Shown: positions 35,111 through 43,545 of the stretch, piece after piece
Position numbering within the stretch: the first letter of the stretch is position 1
Layout of the letters: each line of letters begins with the position of its first letter
From: Streptomyces liangshanensis
Lineage (GTDB): Bacteria; Actinomycetota; Actinomycetes; Streptomycetales; Streptomycetaceae
Assembly (NCBI RefSeq): GCF_011694815.1
Contig: NZ_CP050177.1
Location: forward strand, 3,275,001 to 3,339,000
Length of the DNA stretch: 64,000 bases
Reading direction: 5' to 3'
Made by a program: the position numbers and the translations under genes
Notes under the pieces: model-generated
What the model was told of the DNA's origin: nothing
The model's database searches: none
The model's input: only the letters and a program-made list of their open reading frames with translations

Positions 35111-35653
35111 ATGGACATCGAAGCATCGCCGGTACGGATCGCGCCCTGGTCGGAGGACGACCTCACGCTCCTCCACGCCGCGAACGCGCCGGAGTTGATG
35201 CGCCATCTCGGCGGCCCGGAGACCGACGAGGCGGTCGCCAAGCGGCACGCGCGCTACGTGGCGCTGAGCGCGGAGTCCATGGACAAGGGCCGGATGTTCC
35301 GCGTCGAGCTGATCCCGACGGGGGAGGCGGTCGGCACGATCGGCTTCTGGGAGCGGACCTGGCAGGGCGAGCAGGTGTACGAGACGGGCTGGGCGATCCT
35401 GCCCCCGTTCCAGGGCCGCGGCCTGGCGTCCGCCGCGACCAGGGCGGTGGTGGAGGCGGCGCGGGCCCGGAAGAGCCACCGCCACCTGCACGCGTTCCCG
35501 TCCGTGGACAACCCGGCGTCGAACGGCGTCTGCCGCAAGGCGGGCTTCCTCCTCCGGGGCGAGTGCGCCCTGGAGTACCCGGTGGGCCACGCCCCCATGC
35601 GCTGCAACGACTGGCGCCTGGACCTGGAGGCGCCCGGCATACCGTCGTCGTAG
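35111..35653 (+). CDS. GNAT family N-acetyltransferase
   Basis: 180-residue acetyl-CoA-dependent acyltransferase. VRIAPWSEDDLTLLHAANAPELM opens the fold, then GTIGFWERTWQGEQVYETGWAILPPFQGRGLASAATRAVVE in blocks gives the acetyl-CoA pyrophosphate loop Q-G-R-G-L-A; SNGVCRKAGF matches the RimJ/RimL-type C-terminal motif. ATG 35111 is used; the frame open to 35054 adds 19 non-conserved residues. The substrate is unknown. Confidence 0.88.
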   Translation: MDIEASPVRIAPWSEDDLTLLHAANAPELMRHLGGPETDEAVAKRHARYVALSAESMDKGRMFRVELIPTGEAVGTIGFWERTWQGEQVYETGWAILPPFQGRGLASAATRAVVEAARARKSHRHLHAFPSVDNPASNGVCRKAGFLLRGECALEYPVGHAPMRCNDWRLDLEAPGIPSS

Positions 35654-35783
35654 GAAGCGGAATCGAGGCGTCCGGGTGGCCGTGGCCGCTTTCCGGGGCC
35701 GTCCGCGTGGGGGCACCCGTACCCCTTACCCGTACGACCGCAATTGCCTGGCCCGATCACCGGCCCGATGACATCCTGACGGC

Positions 35784-36521
35784 GTGAACGGACCCGAGAT
35801 CCAGCTCAGCGTCGCCCCTGAACTGCACGTGTTTGTCGCGTCCGCCCGGCGCGAGGGCGCCGTGGGCCTCGTCACCGACGGGGCGTCCACGCTGGGACAC
35901 GTCGTCGAATCGCTCGGCATCCCGCTCACCGAGGCGGGCCCCGCGCTGGTCGACGGCCGGCCGGTGCCCTTCTCCCACATCCCCGCCGAGGGCGAGAGCG
36001 TGGAGGTACGGGGCGTGGCCCGGCCGCAGCGGGTGCCGGGCGCGCCCCTGCGGTTCCTGCTGGACGTCCACCTCGGCACCCTCGCCCGCCGGCTCCGGCT
36101 GCTCGGGATCGACGCGGCGTACGAGAGCGAGGACATCGGGGACCCGGCCCTGGCCACGCGCTCCGCCACCGAGCGGCGGGTGATGCTCTCGCGGGACCGC
36201 GGGCTGCTGCGGCGGCGCGAGATCTGGGCCGGGGCGTACATCTACAGCGACCGGCCCGACGACCAACTCCGCGACGTCCTGGAGCGCTTCGCGCCCACGC
36301 TCACGCCGTGGACGCGCTGCACCGCCTGCAACGGCGTGCTCGGCCCGGCCGACAAGGACGCCGTGCGGGAAGTGCTGGAGCGCGGCACGGAGCGTACGTA
36401 CGACGTGTTCGCCCAGTGCGCGTCGTGCGAGCGCGTGTACTGGCGGGGCGCGCACCACACCCGGCTGGCGGCGATCGTCGAGGAGGCGGTCCGCGAGTTC
36501 GGTCACCACGCGGCGGCCTGA
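35784..36521 (+). CDS. Mut7-C RNase domain protein with N-terminal ubiquitin-like domain
   Basis: 245 residues. An N-terminal Mut7-C ubiquitin-like domain (residues about 1-85, ending VEVRGVARPQ) is followed by a Mut7-C PIN-like RNase domain: RFLLDVHLGTLARRLRLLGIDA, TERRVMLSRDRGLLRRR and a zinc-ribbon pair CTACNG / CASCERVYW. The conserved acidic residue in LLDVHLG is present. It is predicted to cleave RNA; targets are unknown. Start GTG 35784. Confidence 0.9.
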   Translation: MNGPEIQLSVAPELHVFVASARREGAVGLVTDGASTLGHVVESLGIPLTEAGPALVDGRPVPFSHIPAEGESVEVRGVARPQRVPGAPLRFLLDVHLGTLARRLRLLGIDAAYESEDIGDPALATRSATERRVMLSRDRGLLRRREIWAGAYIYSDRPDDQLRDVLERFAPTLTPWTRCTACNGVLGPADKDAVREVLERGTERTYDVFAQCASCERVYWRGAHHTRLAAIVEEAVREFGHHAAA

Positions 36522-36596
36522 CCGGGGGCGCCGCACGGCGAACGGCCGGCGTAGGGCGAACAACGGTCCGCGTACGGCGAACAGTCCGCGTACGCG

Positions 36597-37178
36597 TCAG
36601 AAGACGTACGGATCCCCGGTCGCCGGTGCCAGCACGCGGTGGCGGTTGTTCTCCGGGTTACGGTCGCTCGCGCCGCCGTTCCACGCCGTGTCGACGTCCA
36701 CGACCACCTCGGCCGGCGTACCGAGCGTCCTGAGGTCGAGCGCGACGCCCCGCGCCCGTCCGCCCGCGCGCAGTTCGCCCGTACGGCACAGCACGGTCCT
36801 GTCCCCGCCCCACAGACAGGCGGGCGGCACCTCCTGGCCGGGCGCCAGCGGCACCGAGAAGTCCAGCCGCACCGTCGCGTCCGGCAGCCCCGACGGGCCG
36901 TGGTTCTCGGACCCGACCCAGACGTGCAACTGCCCGTCCCTCAACACCACCTGCCCGTGATGGGCCAGGTCGGCCTCGGGCGCGATCGGCGCGGGCGCGG
37001 CGGCCCCCGCCGTACCCGGCGCACCGGTCCCCGCCGTACGCGTACCCGTACCGGCACCCGTGTCCGTACCCGTACCCATATCAGGAGCCGGCGCGACCGC
37101 CGTACCGGAACCCGCACCCATCACCACCGCCGTGACGGCGGACACGACCACCAGGAGCGACCTACGCATGACACTCAT
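36597..37178 (-). CDS. Secreted hypothetical protein with TG-repeat linker
   Basis: 193 residues: signal peptide (RRSLLVVVSAVTAVVMGAGSG), a low-complexity GTGTDTGAGTGTRTAGTG linker made by GTACCC/GTACCG hexamer-like DNA repeats (about 37020-37085), then a beta-rich domain with HHGQVVLRDGQLHVWVGSENHG, VRLDFSVPLAPGQ and DRNPENNRHRV, suggestive of an Ig-like or repeat-domain fold. No function recognised. Start ATG 37178; ATG 37169 is equally possible. It is convergent with the Mut7-C gene. Confidence 0.7.
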   Translation of the reverse strand: MSVMRRSLLVVVSAVTAVVMGAGSGTAVAPAPDMGTGTDTGAGTGTRTAGTGAPGTAGAAAPAPIAPEADLAHHGQVVLRDGQLHVWVGSENHGPSGLPDATVRLDFSVPLAPGQEVPPACLWGGDRTVLCRTGELRAGGRARGVALDLRTLGTPAEVVVDVDTAWNGGASDRNPENNRHRVLAPATGDPYVF

Positions 37179-37369
37179 GGCGCGAACATAATCATCATCA
37201 CACCGCGATCCTGACCAACCGTCAGCCCGGCGCGCCCCCGGTCACCCGCGTGGCAGGCCGCCCCGCCCCACCGCGACCGCGGTCCCGCCCTGCCCCACCG
37301 CCCCCGGGAGGGCGCCCGGGGCCCGCCTATCCTGGGGTCCTGTCGCTCACACGCACGAAGGGTTACGCC

Positions 37370-38146
37370 ATGACCGCCCCGGAGACCACCCGCACCGCCG
37401 TCATCACCGGAGCGAGCAGCGGCATCGGCGCCGCCACCGCGCGGCAGCTCGCCGCCGCCGGGTACCACGTGGTCGTCACGGCCCGCCGCAAGGACCGGAT
37501 CGAGGCCCTCGCCGAGGAGCTCACCGCCGCCGGGCACCGCGCCACGGCCCACGCCCTGGACGTCACCGACCGCGCCGCCGTCGACGCCTTCGCCGCGGAC
37601 CTCACCGCCCGGGGCCCGGTCGACGTACTCGTCAACAACGCCGGGGGCGCCCTCGGCGCCGACCCCGTGGCCACCGGCGACCCGGCGGAGTGGCGCCAGA
37701 TGTTCGAGACGAACGTCCTCGGCACCCTCCACGTGACCCAGGCCCTCCTGCCCGCCCTCACCGCGACCGGCGACGGCACGGTGGTCGTCCTCTCCTCCAC
37801 CGCCGGCCTCGCCACGTACGAGGGCGGCGCGGGCTACGTCGCCGCCAAGCACGGCGCGCACGTCCTCGCCGAGACACTCCGCCTGGAGATCGTCGGCACC
37901 CCGGTCCGGGTCATCGAGATCGCGCCGGGCATGGTCAGGACCGAGGGCTTCGCCACGACCCGCTTCCACGGCGACGAGGAAAGGGCGGCCAAGGTGTACG
38001 AGGGGGTCGCGGAACCCCTCACGGCGGACGACGTGGCCGACACGATCACCTGGGCCGTCACCCGCCCCAGCCACGTCAACATCGACCTCCTGGTGGTCCG
38101 CCCCCGCGCCCAGGCATCGAACCAGAAGGTCCACCGCGAACTGTGA
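37370..38146 (+). CDS. Short-chain dehydrogenase/reductase (classical SDR)
   Basis: 258-residue NAD(P)-dependent oxidoreductase: AVITGASSGIGAATARQLA (TGxxxGIG), DVLVNNAGGALG, VVLSSTAGLATYEGGAGYVAAKHGAH with catalytic Ser and YxxxK, and APGMVRTEGF. It resembles YdfG-like SDRs acting on 3-hydroxy acids. ATG 37370 has GAAGGG upstream. No neighbouring gene suggests a pathway. It is convergent with rtcB. Confidence 0.92.
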   Translation: MTAPETTRTAVITGASSGIGAATARQLAAAGYHVVVTARRKDRIEALAEELTAAGHRATAHALDVTDRAAVDAFAADLTARGPVDVLVNNAGGALGADPVATGDPAEWRQMFETNVLGTLHVTQALLPALTATGDGTVVVLSSTAGLATYEGGAGYVAAKHGAHVLAETLRLEIVGTPVRVIEIAPGMVRTEGFATTRFHGDEERAAKVYEGVAEPLTADDVADTITWAVTRPSHVNIDLLVVRPRAQASNQKVHREL

Positions 38147-38229
38147 CGCAGGCGGGAAGCGACGGGAGCGGCGGCGGGGCACGTCCAGGACCGCCCGCGC
38201 GAACGGGTCGCGGCCCCGGCCGCACCCGC

Positions 38230-39423
38230 TCACCCCTTGACGCAGATGACCTGCTTCAACTTCGCGACGACCTCGACCAGGTCGCGCTGCTGCTCGATGA
38301 CCTGCTCGATCGGCTTGTACGCCGAAGGGATCTCGTCCACCACACCGGAATCCTTGCGGCATTCCACGCCCCGCGTCTGGTCCTCCAGATCCCGGGTCGT
38401 GAATCGGCGCTTCGCCGCGTTCCGGCTCATCCGCCGGCCCGCGCCGTGCGACGCCGAATTGAACGCCTTCTCGTTCCCCAGCCCCTTCACGATGTACGAG
38501 CCGGTCCCCATCGACCCCGGAATGATGCCGAAGTCGCCGCTTCCCGCCCGGATCGCGCCCTTCCGCGTCACCAGAAGGTCCATTCCGTCGTAGCGCTCCT
38601 CGGACACGTAGTTGTGGTGGCAGGAAATGACCTCGCCGAAGGTCACGTTCGCCTTCCTGAATTCACGGCGTATCACGTCCTGCGAGAGCGACATCATGAT
38701 CGCCCGGTTGTACTTCGCGTACTCCTGGGCCCAGAACAGATCGTTCCGGTACGCCGCCATCTGCGGCGTGTCGGCGATGAAGACCGCCAGGTCGCGGTCG
38801 ACCAGGCCCTGGTTGTGCGGGAGCTGGTGGGCCTGTCCGATGTGATGGTCCGCCAGCTCCTTGCCGATGTTGCGGGAGCCCGAGTGCAACATGATCCAGA
38901 CCGAATCGGACGTATCGATGCAAAGTTCCCAGAAGTGATTCCCCGCGCCCAGCGTCCCCATCTGCCTCACCGCCCGTTCCTGACGGAACTTGACCGCTTC
39001 CGCGATCCCCTCGAACCGGTCCCAGAACGCGTCGAACCGCGCCGCCGGGAATCCGTCCAGCCCGCCCGGGTCCACCGCGTCGTCGTGCATCCCGCGGCCC
39101 ACCGGGATCGCCTGCTCGATCTTGCCGCGCAGCCGCGAGAGGTCGCCCGGCAGGTCGTTCGCCGTGAGGGACGTCTTCACCGCCGACATGCCGCAGCCGA
39201 TGTCCACGCCCACCGCCGCCGGGCACACCGCGCCCTGCATCGCGATCACCGAACCGACCGTCGCGCCCTTGCCGTAGTGCACGTCCGGCATCACGGCCAG
39301 GCCCCTGATCCAGGGCAGCGTCGCGACGTTCCGCAACTGCTGCATCGCGACGTCCTCGACGCTCGTCGGGTCCGCCCACATGCGGATCGGGACGTTCTCG
39401 CCCGGTACCTCTACGTACGACAT
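38230..39423 (-). CDS. rtcB: RNA-splicing ligase RtcB
   Basis: 397-residue GTP/Mn-dependent RNA ligase joining 2',3'-cyclic phosphate or 3'-phosphate ends to 5'-OH ends. VGVDIGCGMSAV, GAGNHFWEL, MLHSGSRNIGKELADHH, SCHHNYVSEE and NSASHGAGRRMSR (the guanylated His) are all present. The start ATG 39423 has GAGGAATT 2-5 nt upstream, and the longer frame to 39534 is unlike RtcB. No archease (RtcB cofactor) or rtcA is next to it. It is probably RNA repair rather than tRNA splicing. Confidence 0.96.
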   Translation of the reverse strand: MSYVEVPGENVPIRMWADPTSVEDVAMQQLRNVATLPWIRGLAVMPDVHYGKGATVGSVIAMQGAVCPAAVGVDIGCGMSAVKTSLTANDLPGDLSRLRGKIEQAIPVGRGMHDDAVDPGGLDGFPAARFDAFWDRFEGIAEAVKFRQERAVRQMGTLGAGNHFWELCIDTSDSVWIMLHSGSRNIGKELADHHIGQAHQLPHNQGLVDRDLAVFIADTPQMAAYRNDLFWAQEYAKYNRAIMMSLSQDVIRREFRKANVTFGEVISCHHNYVSEERYDGMDLLVTRKGAIRAGSGDFGIIPGSMGTGSYIVKGLGNEKAFNSASHGAGRRMSRNAAKRRFTTRDLEDQTRGVECRKDSGVVDEIPSAYKPIEQVIEQQRDLVEVVAKLKQVICVKG

Positions 39424-39738
39424 AATTCCTCGATCCCCCGAAAAGTCAGAAAGCGCAAAAACCGGAACCGCGGCAGTCAAAAGACCCACCCGACCAGCAT
39501 CGACGGCGGCGCGTGCGATACACATTGTGTCCATCGACCGTCAGGCGGCGGCAAACTGTTTTCGTACGGCTCCCGCGCGCGACCACGTGCGGGAACCCGC
39601 GCGGGACGCCCGGGCAGAACAGCAGACCAGCAGACCAGCGGGACACCCGCCCAGCACCCGCCCCACAGCAAGCACCCCCTTCACAGCACCTCGTGCGGCA
39701 GCTCGTGCAGCACCTCGTACAGAACGGAGCCCGGGACC
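39424..39738. other. Divergent intergenic region between rtcB and a DUF3558 lipoprotein gene
   Basis: About 315 bp. On the rtcB side (39424-39570) it is locally AT-richer and includes a minus-strand TTGACT that might be a -35 for rtcB, but no fitting -10 at normal spacing. The other half has short repeats such as CAGCAGACCAGCAGACCAGC (39618-39640 region). No gene seen. Confidence 0.4.
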
Positions 39739-40608
39739 GTGCAGCGAAACGCGCGAAAGGCGTACGTACCCGGCCTGGTGGCGCTCCTCGTGGCGGTGGC
39801 CGCCGGCTGTACCGGCGCCGGGGACGGCGGCGGTTCCCCGACCGACCCCAAGCCGGGCGGCTCCACCCCAATCGCCTCGCCGGGCAAGTACCGCACGCTC
39901 CGCGAGCCCTGCGGGTCCGTGTCGCGCGCCACGCTCCAGGACCTGCTGCCCACCACGCCGGGCCTCGCCGAGGAGCAGTTGGAGAAGATCTACCGCGGCA
40001 CGTCCGCCGTGACGTACGACACGGACCGCCGCGTCGGGTGCAGTTGGAAGGCCGACTCCCCGGACGCCTCCCACCAGCTGGTCATCGACGTCGAGCGGGT
40101 GGTGTCGTACGACCCCGCCGTGAGCGACGACGACCGCGCGCAGGAGGTCTACTCGCGCAAGGAGGAGGCGGCGGAGCTGCCCGCTCCCGGCGGCACGGGC
40201 TCCCCGTCCCCGGAGGGGTCCTCCTCGGGCGGCGCCTCGCCGTCCGCGGGGTCGACCGCCTCCGGCGCGACCACCCAGACGGTCTCCCCGTCGGCCACCA
40301 CCACGCCCACCGCCGGCTCCACCGGCCCGTCCGGGACCCCGGGCGCGCCCGACGCGACCACCGAGGGACTGGAACCGCGGGTCCTGGACGGTCTCGGCGA
40401 CGCGGCGTTCCTCGACGACGTCGTCGCCCGCTCCGGGGCGGCCGCGCGGAACCGTACCGTCAGCGTGGTGTTCCGCACATCGAACGTCATCGTGACCGTC
40501 CAGTACACCGAGCAGCCGGCCCGCCCCACCGACGTCCCCGACAGCGCGCAACTCCAGGAAAAGGCACGTGGCCTGGCCCGGAGGCTGGCCGACCAGATGA
40601 ACGAGTAG
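39739..40608 (+). CDS. DUF3558 domain-containing lipoprotein
   Basis: 289-residue lipoprotein from GTG 39739 (GGAG 9 nt upstream) with the signal VPGLVALLVAVAAGC. After a Pro/Gly linker, PCGSVSRATLQDLLP and GCSWKADSP follow the DUF3558 cysteine pattern. A long Ser/Pro/Thr-rich insert (residues about 150-215) splits the domain, which resumes with EGLEPRVLDGLGDAAFLDD and NVIVTVQYTEQP. Function of DUF3558 is unknown. It is a paralogue of the next gene. Confidence 0.8.
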   Translation: MQRNARKAYVPGLVALLVAVAAGCTGAGDGGGSPTDPKPGGSTPIASPGKYRTLREPCGSVSRATLQDLLPTTPGLAEEQLEKIYRGTSAVTYDTDRRVGCSWKADSPDASHQLVIDVERVVSYDPAVSDDDRAQEVYSRKEEAAELPAPGGTGSPSPEGSSSGGASPSAGSTASGATTQTVSPSATTTPTAGSTGPSGTPGAPDATTEGLEPRVLDGLGDAAFLDDVVARSGAAARNRTVSVVFRTSNVIVTVQYTEQPARPTDVPDSAQLQEKARGLARRLADQMNE

Positions 40609-40701
40609 CGGGTCCCGGGGCCGCCGGCCGGGCCGCGCGGGTGACGGATGTCCTCCCGGTGCGGGGGCCACGGACACGGCGCGGCGGTTAACGTGGCCGA
40701 T

Positions 40702-40795
40702 CGGACCGTACGACCGGCGGACCGTACGACCGACCGACGGTCCGTACGGACCGTACGGAACGCACGACCGACCGACGGACCACCCGACCGACCCT
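40702..40795 (+). repeat. Iterated CGTACGG / CGACCGACCGACGG repeats upstream of the second DUF3558 gene
   Basis: GGACCGTACGACCG occurs at 40703-40716 and 40719-40732, and ACGACCGACCGACGG at 40726-40740 and again near 40764-40778, separated by two CGTACGG copies. The block ends about 30 bp before the start codon. It may be a regulatory array or simple-sequence drift. Confidence 0.65.
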
Positions 40796-40823
40796 GGCCG
40801 CCCCAAGGAACACTGAAGGAACC

Positions 40824-41624
40824 ATGCGCCGATCAGCCTCGCGACTCACCCGCATACTCGCCTGCGCCGCCGTCCCGGTGATGCTCGTCGTCGCCGGCTG
40901 CTCGTCCGGCTCCGACGACAAGAGCGACGCGGACACCTCCAGCGCCCCCGCGCCGAAGGCGTCCGCCACGGTCGCGCCGGCGAAGTACAGCACCCTGCCG
41001 GACTCGTGCGACACGATCAGCCGCGCCACGGTCGACTCGCTGGTGCCGAAGGCGAAGGTCAAGAGCGGTACGGCGGGCAAGTCGAGCGACATCGCGGCGC
41101 GGAGCAGCTGCTCCTGGAACGGCCTGGAGGACAAGGGCGTCAAGGGGTCGCAGTACCGCTGGCTGGACGTCTCCCTGATGCGGTACGACTCCGACGTCAC
41201 GCTCGGCACGGGTGACAAGCGCGCCGCCGCGCAGTTCACCAAGGAGGTCGCGGCGTCGTCGTCCACGGACGGTGCCGAGTCGGTCAAGGCGGCCCCGTCG
41301 ACCGATGTCGGCGACCAGGCGACGGTGATCACGTACACGCTGAAGAAGACGGGCGTGAACTTCGGGTACGTCACGGTCGTGGCGCGCACGGAGAACGTCG
41401 TCATCACGCTCACGTACAACGGCGCGGGCTACGCGGGCGCGAAGTCCCCGGGCAGCGCGGACCTGACGAAGGACGCGGTGTCGGCGGCCCAGGGTGTGGT
41501 GACGGAGGTCGCCACGGCGGGTACGGGGCAGTCGTCGGACTCCGGTTCCGCGGATGGCGGTTCGCCGTCGGAGAAGTCCTCCCCCTCGGGCAAGTCCTCC
41601 CCGTCGGCGAGCGCGAAGTCCTGA
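40824..41624 (+). CDS. DUF3558 domain-containing lipoprotein
   Basis: 266-residue lipoprotein: signal with VPVMLVVAGC lipobox, Ser/Ala linker, then LPDSCDTISRATVDSLVP and RSSCSWNGLED (DUF3558 cysteines), YVTVVARTENVVITLTYNG near the end, and a Ser/Lys-rich tail. It is similar in order to the preceding lipoprotein, so the pair probably arose by tandem duplication. Start ATG 40824 with GAAGGA about 5 nt upstream. Function unknown. Confidence 0.82.
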   Translation: MRRSASRLTRILACAAVPVMLVVAGCSSGSDDKSDADTSSAPAPKASATVAPAKYSTLPDSCDTISRATVDSLVPKAKVKSGTAGKSSDIAARSSCSWNGLEDKGVKGSQYRWLDVSLMRYDSDVTLGTGDKRAAAQFTKEVAASSSTDGAESVKAAPSTDVGDQATVITYTLKKTGVNFGYVTVVARTENVVITLTYNGAGYAGAKSPGSADLTKDAVSAAQGVVTEVATAGTGQSSDSGSADGGSPSEKSSPSGKSSPSASAKS

Positions 41625-41858
41625 GGCGGCGCGCCGCCTAAAACGGTTTGACATCGTTTCGCGGTCGCTCCGCGCCGTTATCTCCCCATTTCCGTGGAGC
41701 CCGGCCCTTACCGGACGGCCAGGCTCCACGCCACGCGCCACGCCGTCCGCACACATGTGCCAGGCTGTGCCCCGCCAGACGTCGAAGTCCCCGCGCGGTC
41801 CGTGTGACCGCCGCCGGGGGCGGCAAGCCACGGGGCCGAGTTCGGGAGGGGATCGCGG

Positions 41859-43454
41859 GTGGCCGCGATGCAGCTGACACGCACGCACCGGATACTCATC
41901 GGGGTGGTCGTCGCCGGAGCGGTCGTCATCGCCGCGATCGGTTTCGCGGGGTCGTACGCCGCCGTGCGCGAACTCGCCGAGGAGAAGGGCTTCGGGAAGT
42001 TCTCGCTGGTCTTCCCGATCGGCATCGACGCGGGCATCTGCGTCCTGCTCTCGCTCGACCTGCTCCTCACGTGGATCCGCATCCCCTTCCCGCTGCTGCG
42101 CCAGGCGGCCTGGATCCTGACCGCGGCCACCATCGCCTTCAACGGCGCCGCGGCCTGGCCCGACCCGCTGGGTGTCGGGATGCACGCGGTGATCCCGCTG
42201 CTGTTCATCGTCGCCGTCGAGGCGGCGCGGCACGCGGTCGGCCGGATCGCCGACATCACGGCCGACAAGCACATGGAGGGCGTGCGGCTGACCCGCTGGC
42301 TGCTTTCCCCCATACCGACGTTCATGCTGTGGCGCCGGATGAAGCTGTGGGAGCTGCGTTCGTACGAGCAGGTCATCAAGCTCGAACAGGACCGGCTCAT
42401 CTACCAGTCGCGTCTCCAGGCGCGGTTCGGCCGCGGGTGGAAGCGCAAGGCGCCGATCGAGTCGCTGATGCCGCTGCGGCTGGCGAAGTACGGTGTGCCG
42501 CTCGCGGACACCGCGCCGGCGGGCCTGGCGGCGGCCGGGATCGAGCCGATGCTGCTGCCGCCCGCGCCCCGGCCGGCGGAACTCCCGCAGGGGCAGGGCG
42601 AGCCGGCCGCGGACGTGGTGCAGGCCGGACCGCCGCAGGCGCAACTCCCGCCCCAGGCACAGCTGCCCGGCCAGGCGCAGCTTCCGGGTCAGGTCCAGGC
42701 CCAACCCCAGCCCCAGCCCCAACCCCAGACGCAGCAGCAGACCCAGCCTCAGGCCCCGCTCCAGCCGCAGGCCCAACTCCCGAACCAGGCGCAGGGCCAG
42801 ACCCCGCCGCAGGTCCAGGCCCAGGCCCAGCAGCAGCCCCACCCGCAACACCCCCAGCAGCCCCAGCAGCAGCCGCAGCACCCCCAGCAAGCCAACCCCC
42901 AGGAGCCGCAAGGCCCGCAGGAGCACCCCGAGGCCATCGCCGCCCAGGCGGAGCAGGCCGAGCAGGCGGCCGCCCCGGTCAGCCCGTGGTTCGCGGCGCC
43001 GCTGGTCCCGGACGGCCCGTACGAGGGGTCGTACAACCCGGCGTACGCGGACGAGCCCGAGTCCCCCCAGGTGATGATCCCGTCGGGTCCCGGCCGCAGC
43101 CGCCCGCTCGGCGGCGTACCGGGCCAACCGCTCGGCTCCGGCGCCCCGTTCGTACCGGACCCGGCCACGGACGACCTGCCCGACGCGATGGTCCAGGAGC
43201 AGCACGAGGAGCAGCCCGCTCCCACCCTGCCCGAGGGCATGTCCCGCGAGGAGGCGTACTTCGCGGCCTTCCGGCGGTACGTCAGGGAGAACGAGCACAT
43301 GCCCAACCCCAGGCAGTTCTCGCTCTACTTGATGGACCTGTACGGGGTCCAGGGGCGCAACGGCGGCCCGCTCAACGAGGGTTCGCTGAAGAAGTACCTG
43401 AACGAGTTCCCGCACCGCTACGAGGAAGAGTTCGACGCGGAGCACATCGCCTGA
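41859..43454 (+). CDS. DUF2637 (SpdB-like) membrane protein with long Pro/Gln-rich linker
   Basis: 531 residues. The N-terminus carries four membrane helices in the DUF2637 arrangement (THRILIGVVVAGAVVIAAIGF, FPIGIDAGICVLLSLDLLLTW, AWILTAATIAFNGAAAWPDP, HAVIPLLFIVAVEAARHAVG). DUF2637 includes SpdB spread proteins of Streptomyces conjugative plasmids and chromosomal relatives. Residues about 245-365 are dominated by PQ repeats. A conserved-looking C-terminal domain follows (YFAAFRRYVRENEHMPNPRQFS, NEGSLKKYLNEFPHRY), resembling a small helical DNA- or protein-binding module. Start GTG 41859 with GGGAGGGG upstream. No other plasmid-transfer gene is near. Confidence 0.82.
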   Translation: MAAMQLTRTHRILIGVVVAGAVVIAAIGFAGSYAAVRELAEEKGFGKFSLVFPIGIDAGICVLLSLDLLLTWIRIPFPLLRQAAWILTAATIAFNGAAAWPDPLGVGMHAVIPLLFIVAVEAARHAVGRIADITADKHMEGVRLTRWLLSPIPTFMLWRRMKLWELRSYEQVIKLEQDRLIYQSRLQARFGRGWKRKAPIESLMPLRLAKYGVPLADTAPAGLAAAGIEPMLLPPAPRPAELPQGQGEPAADVVQAGPPQAQLPPQAQLPGQAQLPGQVQAQPQPQPQPQTQQQTQPQAPLQPQAQLPNQAQGQTPPQVQAQAQQQPHPQHPQQPQQQPQHPQQANPQEPQGPQEHPEAIAAQAEQAEQAAAPVSPWFAAPLVPDGPYEGSYNPAYADEPESPQVMIPSGPGRSRPLGGVPGQPLGSGAPFVPDPATDDLPDAMVQEQHEEQPAPTLPEGMSREEAYFAAFRRYVRENEHMPNPRQFSLYLMDLYGVQGRNGGPLNEGSLKKYLNEFPHRYEEEFDAEHIA

Positions 43455-43490
43455 CCCGCCGTCGTGCGGCAGCCCGATGAGCGAAAAGAA

Positions 43491-43533
43491 GGGGGCCCTG
43501 CCCGGCGGATCGCATCCGCCGGGCAGGGCCCCC
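43491..43533. terminator. Bidirectional terminator between convergent DUF2637 gene and lysS
   Basis: A perfect 20-bp inverted repeat (43491-43510 with 43514-43533) with a CGC loop. It lies between two convergent stops, flanked by AAAAGAA on the left and CTCCCC on the right, so it can serve both transcripts. Confidence 0.9.
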
Positions 43534-43545
43534 TCCCCACGCGCC

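Noticed and set aside
41648..41683. TTGACA...TTATCT considered as a promoter for the DUF2637 gene
   Set aside because: The spacing between the two elements is 24 bp, too long for a sigma-70-type promoter.
42600..42940. Repetitive CAGCCCCAG-like tract considered as a CRISPR or VNTR array
   Set aside because: Units are irregular, without spacers, and translate in frame to a Pro/Gln linker of the DUF2637 protein.
40833..43445. 870-residue minus-strand ORF opposite the second DUF3558 and DUF2637 genes
   Set aside because: Low-complexity Leu/Gly/Arg composition created by the Pro/Gln-coding repeats; no start context.
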